This document shows positions 56,660 to 64,000 of a DNA stretch of 64,000 nucleotides, one piece after another (position 1 is the first letter of the stretch; each line of letters starts with the position of its first letter). Both the position numbers and the translations under genes were made by a program. Origin of the DNA: Crocodylus rhombifer (lineage: Eukaryota; Chordata; Crocodylia; Crocodylidae); assembly GCA_038503035.1 (NCBI GenBank), contig JAVSML010000040.1, positions 62,001 through 126,000 of the forward strand, given 5' to 3'. Below the pieces are notes generated by a model, which saw nothing but the letters and a program-made list of their open reading frames with translations, was not told where the DNA came from and did not search any database.

Positions 56660-56984
56660 GACATGAGTTTTGCTTTCAAGAATTTAGGGTGCAGTTCCCC
56701 CCAAACCCCTGCACCTATCTTTTTGAAACTTGGCAGGCTTCATGCTCTCAACAGAGGCTACCACTCCTGCAAGGTTCATCCAAATCAGACAAAAAACAAC
56801 AAAGTTATAGGTAGTTGATTGATTCACCATTATACCCTATGGCTGGATCTCCAAAGCAGCTCCGTGGAGCCGCTTCAGCCGAATTGAAGTGGGAAACCAA
56901 TCCAGAGCTCTGGATCAGATCCCTGGCATCTGAAGTAGCCAGATCCAAAGCCAAATCAAATAGCTGCCTATTCACACAGGCCTA
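56660..56984 (-). mobile_element. Right inverted arm, partner of 52193-52535
   Basis: Read on the minus strand it starts taggcctgtgtgaataggca, passes tatttgatttgg, gatctgatccagagctctgg and cctataactttgttg, and ends ttcttgaaagcaaaactcat. Its inner end matches the third unit of the tandem array (near 52775-52845) better than the first. The octamer outside it (ataggcac) does not match that outside the left arm (gatacaag). Confidence 0.75.
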
Positions 56985-56992
56985 ATAGGCAC

Positions 56993-58182
56993 CCCATGTG
57001 CCTAACTTCGCAGTTTTTGCTGTTGGGATCAAATAGTGCCTTTACAATGCAGGGGAAAAAAGAATGAAAAAACTTTTATTGATAGCTCTTAAAGAACTAG
57101 CAGAACTTTGGATAAAGAATCAAAAGTGTGTTTGTACAAACTATGTGATGAACTTTCACTCACTTCAGTGAGAATGCCATATGTTGAGAACTTGTAGGAA
57201 AGGACACTTACTGGAAACTTATCATTTCAAATTGTTACTGTGGGGGAAAATGTTCTGTTTGAAATACAAAAGAAAACTCAGTGCGGTAGGAGTTTAAAAG
57301 GCAAAATAAAGCTTACTACTTTAAGTGCTGCAGTAAAATATTGTCTCTTTTTGAGATGAGGTGTTGGATTCAACAGGTTTGTACTGTTACACATTAAAGT
57401 TTATTGTCACATTGTTATCTTGTAGTAGAGGTGATTCTAGATAAGTGTGGGTGATTACAGATGGTAGAGATTAATCCATTGGGTCCATGTGAGGCAGATA
57501 CAGTGGTTAAAATATACAAGTAATACATCAAATTTCATATCACAGGTAATGAAAAATTCCCGTTTTTATTTCAGGCTCATTCTTTGCCAACTGGAAGAAC
57601 TAGTTTTTCAAACTGGGACCTTGAACCAGTAAAATACTTAAGAATATGCTTCACTTAAAATATATGAATAGTCAGATTCCCTTCAGTGGGGTTATGTGTT
57701 TTGAGTTAACATTAGGAACATATTTAAAAACTTTGCTAGGTTGGGGCATTGCTCTTTTCCAGTGAGAAAAGGTGCTTAGGTTCAGCTAAAATTTGTCATT
57801 GTCTTGACAAACAAGGAATATCTGACTTTATTTTTTTAAATCTGCGTGGTATTGTCCAATTTATAGTTTATTACCATATTTCTTCACATGTTACAACCTT
57901 TTCCCCAAAAATCAACTCTCCTTCCTCCAAAATTCTGTGTCTTAGGTGAGGGAAACTGATTTTTGCACCAGAACTGAAGTATAGGGATCCTAATAGCTTC
58001 ATAGGGATGCTATAATGGTGCCAGGTGGTCCTTCTCTCCCAGCTAGGCATGGAGAACTGCAATGTGCTTTTCAGAGTCACAGTTAGTTTTACCAGTGTCA
58101 CAGCCACTGCCAAAAACTGAGCCAGAAGCTGCTGCCAATTCAGCAGTGGCTGTGAGAGGGTAGCTTTGGCTGAGCTTTGGTT
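56993..58182. other. AT-rich non-coding DNA, no gene recognised
   Basis: No repeat family or coding segment was recognised. Confidence 0.5.
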
Positions 58183-58190
58183 AGGATTTA

Positions 58191-59020
58191 TTAGAGCTGT
58201 GTGACACTTTGGTCTCTGACTGGATTCAGTAAAGATTCAGACCAATTCAGTGGCCAGATCTCCAAATCTGAATCAAATCAGGAGATCCTTTAATTTCTCC
58301 GTATTGAATTGGAACCCTCTGAATCAATTTGGAGAGATTCAGAAAGATTTGGTGGTTCAGACATAGACACAGCTTTAAATGTTTTTTCTACATACCTCAA
58401 AGTACTCATCAACAATGAGATGGTGGGATGGATGAAGCATTGCACAGGAGCGCAGGGGGCTCCCCAATGTGCTTGGCAGCAGATCTGAAAGTGGTTCAGA
58501 AGTACTTACTGTCCACTTCCATGTTTGCTGGGGGGGCTCCCCCCCATCGCCCCTGGCTTGGTAACTGGTGCCTCCTGGGTCTATGGAGGGCAGCCAGGGT
58601 CCCCCTGTGGCTGATCACTGAGCCAGGGGGATGTGGGGAACCCCCGCATGTTCCCCGGCTGACCCAGAAGTGGACTGGAAGTACTTCTGGTACAGTTCTG
58701 GCTTCAGAGCTGAGCATGCTGGCGGCCCCCACATCACCCTGGCTCAGTGATCAGCCTGTGGGATGCTCCATCTCCCCCAGCATCACAGCATTCATGAGAC
58801 TCACCTGCTACCTCCAGGTATGTAGAAAAAACATTTAAAGCTGTGTCTATGGCCAAATCACTGATTCTCTGAGTCACCATTGAATCTTCAAATTCAAATT
58901 CAGCTAAATCAAATTGGGGATACTGATCCAAATCAACTAATTGAATCACTGTCCCCAATTTGGTCCAAATCCAAATCCAAACCAAATCCAAATCGAATAC
59001 TGTCCATTTTACACACCCCT
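58191..59020. mobile_element. hAT-like element with perfect 8-bp TSD
   Basis: Left end ttagagctgtgtgac; inverted right end aggggtgtgtaaaatgg. AGGATTTA occurs at 58183-58190 and 59021-59028. Subterminal zones are packed with gattcag and ccaaatc motifs in opposite orientation, and a longer inverted pair, acagctttaaatgttttttc (58370-58389) and gaaaaaacatttaaagctgt (58826-58845), is exact. The GC-rich core resembles 22240-22553. No transposase is present. Confidence 0.92.
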
Positions 59021-59028
59021 AGGATTTA

Positions 59029-59479
59029 GCCACATGGTCAGTATCCCCGGGGGTCAAGTTTTAGCTGTGACTCTTGAAAATGTTTTCTTGCTTCTGCCTT
59101 TCCAAAACAAGATACATGGAGGTATATGGAGTATGTGAAAATACTGTGCAATCTTCACTGTCTCGAGGTGACTCCTATTTACATTACAGAAGCACTGGTG
59201 CTAGGGCTTTTTAGTAACAGCTGTAGGTCTAAGATTTCCCTACTTATTAGAGCTATTGTGCCTATCTAATAACTAAAATCTTCTAGGGCTTTGGTGAAAA
59301 GCTTGATATCAAGTGTTTCTGTTTTTTTTTCTATCTTTCAAATTTAATTAGTCATCAAAGGCTCTTGTTTGGTGATTGCAGCTCCCATGAATTAAACTTC
59401 AGTACCAGAATGAAGGAAGTAATTGGATCAAAGAATACAGTTTTTAAGTAGTTGTACCTAGGAATACTTAAATATTACT
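59029..59479. other. Non-coding DNA, no feature recognised
   Basis: Nothing recognised. Confidence 0.5.
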
Positions 59480-59640
59480 TTGCTATTCAAGTCCTTTTCA
59501 TCCTTATATATCAAAGTGCTTAAAAAATTGTATATAAATTGTGGGGCATATGAGGTGTACAGGAGTGGAGGGATGTGCTGAAGGTCACTTATACAAGTCA
59601 GTGGCATAGCCAAGAATAGATTATTTAATGTACTGGAGAT
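59480..59640 (+). mobile_element. MIR-like (CORE) SINE remnant
   Basis: atcaaagtgcttaaaaaattg is followed by gtgctgaaggtcacttatacaagtcagtggcatagccaagaatag. These match the MIR-type blocks 'tctcaaagcactttacaa' and 'cttgcccaaggtcacacagcaagtcagtggcagagccaggaatag' in the right order, with many substitutions. Confidence 0.65.
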
Positions 59641-60047
59641 ATTTGTGGAGCTTATCTGTCTCTTCTAGAATGGACGGCTATAGGACTGACTACTTTTCAG
59701 AGAAGGTAGGCAGAACTCTGGGGCCTGAGTCCATTTAACCCAGTATGTGATCCAATGCAAATCATTTTGGGCCTGGACAGATGTAATAACTGAAATATTT
59801 ACAAGTGAAGTGTTACAGCCTCCTCTATCACCAGCCTGGAATCCTGGAGGCTGCAGTGATGGGGATGGGAAGTAGATGGGGGGGGAGGGGGGAGGAAGCA
59901 GACAGCTGGAGATAAGCAGTGCGGGTTGTATAGGATCCACTGACCCACCTGCTGGGAGTCTGAAACTCCAGCTTCAGTCCTGTCTATAATTCCTTTCTGG
60001 CTTTGCTACACATTAATTTTAGGCAGATCATAGAGTTTTTAACCACT
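59641..60047. other. Non-coding DNA with a G-run cluster
   Basis: atggggggggaggggggaggaag at 59877-59899 could form a G-quadruplex. No gene recognised. Confidence 0.5.
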
Positions 60048-60180
60048 GGATTGACCACACTTTAACACCTGAAACTAGCTTTAAGCACTCTTTAGGTGGT
60101 TTAAAGTTATGCCACTTTAGGGCAGGTTAAACCCTGATCCATGTTACCCAGTTCATGTTCCATTACTGTGTGGTCAGTCC
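60048..60180. mobile_element. Short MITE-like inverted-repeat element
   Basis: ggattgaccacac (60048-60060) and gtgtggtcagtcc (60168-60180) are inverted with 12 of 13 matching. Flanks ccact and ccaca are similar. Internal ttaaagt/actttaaa-type palindromes add hairpin character. It is 133 bp without coding. Confidence 0.5.
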
Positions 60181-61879
60181 CCACAGATGAGCTACCCAAA
60201 CTGCATCCCAGGCCAGTGTCCTGTCCCTTGTCTTCCTATTCTGTGTGGATGAACTTTCTCCCTCCTGAACTTTACTGTTCATGGGTGGTCCTGGCACTAA
60301 GCCAACTTCCCCTCCTGCCACTGGGGATGCGACCTTCCTGCTCCCAGGGATGCAACCCCATGCAAACAGCCTTCAGAGCACATGACAGCTAGCCAGGTCA
60401 CAGGGCATGTTCAGGTTTGGTAGTGGTATCTAGGGCAGATGGGGGTGAGGAACAAGGTAGAGGGCCAGATTGGGTCCCCATGACCTGAGGCTTCCTTCCT
60501 GGGACAGGGGCAGTCACTTCCCTAAAAGTGCCTTCCCTCACTGCTCCCACCTCCTGGCCACCCCAGGAAGCATGACCCCCAACACCTCAATCCCAGTTTA
60601 TTTGACATGAGACCTTCTTCAATTAACTTCCTCTTTATTTTTTTAAATTTTTCTTCTTTTTATTTTATCCTTCAGTGGCTGGCTGACTTCATTTTAACAC
60701 TCCCCCCCTCCCCCCCATTTCCTTTTCACTGCCCATTTTTTGCGCCCCCCAAGCCACCTCTCCAACACGCCCCACCTAGAGCAGGGGTACAAACCTGTGC
60801 TGGCCTATAGTGGCAACTCACAGCTGTAGGTCCTAATCAGGCCCCTGCTCACCAGCCCTGTACTGCAAGTCAGAGCTGTGCAGGTGGGGGACAGTCAAAG
60901 AAGGTTTTTAGCCTTGAGGTATGACTGCTTCAAACTCAAGCTAGCACTAACGCTGATCAACAAGTTAGCAGCTCAATGTACAACATGTAACAACCTTTCT
61001 CTCAGTCAAGCAGGGAGATAAAGGAGACTGAAGTTGAAGGGCCCAGTTCCAGAGCAGGTGGGAACCCGGGGAGTTGACAGGGTCTGGTTTTGGGAAAGCC
61101 TAACTACAGATTTGGCATGCGCAGGGGTCCCACTGGGGATCTAGCAGTGCCCTGGGACCATGGGCTGGGACTTGGTAGACTGGACAGCTGGCAAGTTGCT
61201 CATCCTGATCTCCCTTCCTCCACTGGGTAGATATAACAAAAAGTCAAATGATCCAAAATAGTACTTCATTTAAAAAAGTATTATTCCGGCCACATCCGGA
61301 ACATTTTAAAGAGCATTCATGCCAGTAGAGATGGCCCTTTTGAGACATTTCAAAGGTGTTTGGGATGTTTTAATTATGTCCATCTGCACCCCTGGGTTTC
61401 AGACCCCCCTCCCCCACCTCAGTGTGATAAAAACAGGCTTTTAATACCTAAACTAAAAAATTGCAATCCCTAAATTCCTGCAGAGTGGCCACCTAACCTG
61501 CAAAAAACCTGGTTTCGATCTGCCCATGTCAGAGAAGGTAGGCATTGAAGTTGGGTCACGGAGCAGTAAGGAAGAAAAGATTCATTACATCATAAAGAAC
61601 ACACAGGAGAGAGCATGATTCCATTCTAACTATATTCTTGTTCCAGGAAGTTGTGTTTTAAACAGACATTCAGAAAATAAAGCAGATTATTTCCTGGAGC
61701 AAGCAACAGAATTCATAAACTTCCCTATCAATCTAGTGACATAACCATTAGACTTCAGAGTCTCAGTCAGAGATGGGATTTCAGCCACCCCTCTACTTAG
61801 CATTTTATTCTATCTGGCTAGAGCTAGGCAGCTCCCTGCTCAGTGTGCATTGGTTTGAATAATCTTTTTGAGTCACCTA
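60181..61879. other. Non-coding DNA, no gene recognised
   Basis: C-rich runs (ccccccctcccccccc) occur near 60702-60717. No coding segment, repeat family or RNA gene was recognised. Confidence 0.5.
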
Positions 61880-62755
61880 ACTGAGTCATCAGTCCCACGG
61901 AATGCCCATGCCCACTACGGACAGGGAGATCCAGGTAAGGGAGATCCCCTGCCCTCCATCAATGCTGACCTTGTGAAGGAACACCTTGACAAGCTGGATA
62001 CTGTCAAGTCAGCTAGCCCTGACAATCTACACCCCAGGGTACTTAAGGAGCTGGCAAGCATCATAGCCCAGCCCCTGGCATGGATCTTTGAGAACTCCTG
62101 GCGCTCTGGTGTAGTGCCCGAAGACTGGAAGAAGGCCAATGTGGTGCCTATCTTCAAGAAAAGGAGGAAAGTGGATCCAGCAAAGTATAGGCCCATCAGC
62201 CTGATCTCTATCCTGAGGAAGATCTTAGAAAAGTTTATTAAAGAGACCATCCTTAATGGACTGGCTGATGCCAGCATCCTGAGGGATAGCCAGCATGGGT
62301 TTGTTGCAGGTAGGTCTTGCTTGACCAATCTCATTTCCTTCTACAACCAGGTGACCTATCACCTGGACAAGGGAAAAGAGATTGATGTCATATATCTTGA
62401 CCTCAAAAAAGCCTTCAATCTGGTATCCCATGATCACCTCTTGGTGAAACTGGTCAGTTGTGGCCTTGGGTCTACCATGATCCACTGGCTGGGAAATTGG
62501 CTCTGTGGTTGGACCCAGAGGATAGGAATTGATGGAAGTCAATCATCATGGTGCCTTGTGACCAGTGGGGTCCCCCAAGGCTCTGTCCTTGGACCCATAT
62601 TGTTTAACATCTTCATTAATGGTGTGGACATTGGAGTCAGAAGCGGACTGTTCACTGATGGCACCAAATTCACCGATGGCACCAAACTTCGGGGCAAAGC
62701 ATCCACACTTGAAGACAGGAGGGCAATCCAGGCTGACCAGGAAATGGGCAGATGA
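61868..62755 (+). pseudogene. CR1 ORF2 reverse transcriptase, catalytic loop mutated
   Basis: From residue 16 on, the frame follows subfamily A reverse transcriptase: GDPLPSINADL, SPDNLHPRVLKELA, VPEDWKKANVVPIFKKRRK, KYRPISLIS, GFVAGRSCLTNL, YLDLKKAFNLVSH and GVPQGSVLGPILFNIF. Where the FADDTKLWG catalytic loop should be, it reads FTDGTKFTDGTKLRG. An 18-bp block is tandemly duplicated (62651-62668 and 62669-62686), and the second catalytic Asp is replaced by Gly in both copies. Polymerase activity would be lost. The frame then degenerates at RAIQADQEMGR. The first residues come from flanking DNA. Confidence 0.9.
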
Positions 62756-63528
62756 TGACCTGATGGTGTTTAACACTGAAAAATGCAAGGTTCTTCACAT
62801 TGTGAGGAAAAACCTGCAGCATTCTTATAGGCTCGGCAGTGCTACACTTGCTAGCACTATGGAAAAAAGAGACTTGGGGGTCATCATTGACCACAAGATG
62901 AACATGAGCCTTCAATGCGATGCTGTGGCTAGTAAAGTGAGCAAAATGCTGGCTTGCATTCATAAATGCTTCTCAAGTAAATTCCAGGAATTCATTCTCC
63001 CCTTGTACTCGGCCTTGGTGAGGCCGCAGCTGGAGTGCTGTGTCCAGTTTTGGGCCCCACAATTCAAAAAGGATGTGGAGAAGCTTGAGAGAGTCCAGAC
63101 GAGTGCCACATGCATGATCAGAGGTCAGGAAAACAGACCTTACGATGACAGGCTGAGAGCCATGGGACTCTTTAGCCTGGAAAAGTGCAGGCTCAGGGGT
63201 GATCTGATGGCCACCTATACGTTTATCAGGGGTGCCCACCAGGATCTGGGGGAATGTTTGTTTACCAGAGCACCCTAATGGATGACGAGGTCGAACAGTC
63301 ATAAACTACTTCAAGACGGTTTCACGCTGGACATGAGGAAGAATTTCTTACTGTCCGAGCACCCGAGGTCTGGAATAGCCTGCCATCCATCGGAGGTGGT
63401 TCAAGCACCTACAATGAACACCTTCAAGAGAAAATTGTATGCTTATCTTGTTGGGATCCTATGACCCCAGCTGGACTCAATGATCTTCGGAGGTCCCTTC
63501 CAGTCCTAATGTCTATGAAATCTATGAA
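61880..63528 (+). mobile_element. CR1 LINE, 5'-truncated and decayed copy (subfamily A)
   Basis: Homology to the 43158 copy begins near catcagtcccacggaatgcccatgcc and continues to the 3' UTR ggatcctatgaccccagctggactcaatgatcttcggaggtccc and tail atgtctatgaaatctatgaac. The endonuclease is entirely absent. ORF2 is in two frames, broken near 62750, and stopped again near 63278. Confidence 0.93.
62755..63278 (+). pseudogene. CR1 ORF2 C-terminal part, second frame
   Basis: After the frame break the downstream frame reads KWADDDLMVFNTEKCKVLHI, then LGVIIDHKMNMSLQCD, LVRPQLECCVQFWAPQFKKD, ERVQTSATCMIRGQENRPYD, LFSLEKCRLRG and FTRAP, and stops. It retains the roughly 85-residue block that is deleted from the copy at 43343. 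Beyond the stop a third frame carries LDMRKNF and, further on, the truncated terminus ending LVGIL near 63464. Multiple disablements show an older or neutrally drifting copy. Confidence 0.85.
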
Positions 63529-64000
63529 CTCTCCCTAAGCATTGTACAGAGCCCAAACATCTGCATTGGTGCTTTGGGTTCCATGCTGGGGGCCAAGTGC
63601 TGAAAACTTTGGCATTGCAGTGCCTAATTTTATAGACATCTATGATTTTTATTGGATATGTCTATGAAAACCTAAGGATCCTACTGCCACTAAAGAAGAT
63701 AAAATTTTCACAGACTGAACAGGAAGCAGTATGCGGCAATTTTTTTATGGCCACATTTTCATTGTCTGTGCAAAGGATCAAATATGTTCTTGAGATTTCC
63801 TGTTTTGAAACTACAATATTTCATATTCTTAGATATGAAGTAAGAAATTTTGTTTTGAGATCATTTTCTTAATTCTGCAACTTTCCTCTTGGGTTTGATC
63901 AAAATATGATGTTCCCTTTAGAAAACAGCACTGCTGAGGTTTTGATGGGCATCATCCTATCTTGGTTTAAAGTACATCAGACAGAGAGAGAGATTGAAAT
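63529..64000. other. AT-rich non-coding DNA to window end
   Basis: A short AG run (agagagagagag) lies at about 63982-63993. Nothing else recognised. Confidence 0.5.

Noticed and set aside
52193..56984. Single TIR element with target duplication
   Set aside because: The outer octamers gatacaag and ataggcac do not match, so the one-element reading is reported only as a hypothesis.
57574..57629. Possible exon after tttttatttcag
   Set aside because: The donor-like site (gtaaaatac) is weak and the peptide is not recognisable.
61715..61800. tRNA-like blocks (taaccattagactt and gggatttcagcc)
   Set aside because: The A-box-like and B-box-like strings are in the wrong order for either strand, so no SINE or tRNA is called.
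1..64000. Bacterial-type features (operons, ribosome binding sites, CRISPR arrays, prophage)
   Set aside because: The window is vertebrate DNA: LINE/SINE/MITE content, microsatellites and low coding density. No regularly spaced array was found except the transposon-derived one at 52390.

Overview
The window reads as intergenic or intronic DNA of a non-avian sauropsid, most likely a crocodilian such as an alligator. The evidence is several CR1 LINE copies that end in short tails built on tcatagattcatagatac-type octamers, many hAT-like and short-TIR non-autonomous DNA transposons, tRNA-derived and MIR-like SINE remnants, CA/GT microsatellites and three 10-N assembly gaps. The class call is fairly secure. 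The genus is inferred from memory of how these families look, and no search was run.

No complete host gene is visible. The one host-like coding signal is a 78-nt open segment at 18349-18426 with good splice sites on both sides (26 codons, phase 0), and its protein is not recognised. The recognisable coding DNA is otherwise retrotransposon ORF2.

Layout: 1-1005 has two CR1 copies head to tail, followed by the end of a TTA-flanked MITE. 2724-3653 and 5038-5327 are hAT-like elements. 5841-7380 is a GC-rich short-TIR element. 7.4-22 kb is mostly AT-rich DNA with two more TTA-flanked elements (12333-12835, 19181-19973), a long hairpin (about 20140-20460) and a MIR. 22068-23197 joins a truncated hAT-like element to a CR1 3' end. 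23.2-33.9 kb is old, largely unclassified DNA. 33955-35540 is a CR1 endonuclease region fused to an inverted CR1 fragment. 35658-36112 is an hAT-like element with a perfect 8-bp target duplication. 38670-39035 is a reverse-transcriptase relic of a non-CR1 clade. 43158-45418 and 47563-49960 are long minus-strand CR1 copies, the second with an uninterrupted 764-codon ORF. Between them lies a 1.7-kb hAT-like element. A pogo-like MITE sits at the 5' edge of the second CR1. 52193-56984 is bounded by about 330-bp inverted arms and contains a tandem array. 58191-59020 is another hAT-like element with a perfect 8-bp duplication. 61880-63528 is a decayed CR1.

The CR1 copies fall into at least three subfamilies. 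A: 33955, 43158, 61880. B: 1, 216, 22554, 47563. A third, older-looking type is the inverted piece at 35307. CR1 ORF2 would supply endonuclease and reverse transcriptase for target-primed insertion. The DNA elements show no transposase and would have depended on enzymes from elsewhere. The window is therefore a layered record of insertions rather than a set of cooperating genes.
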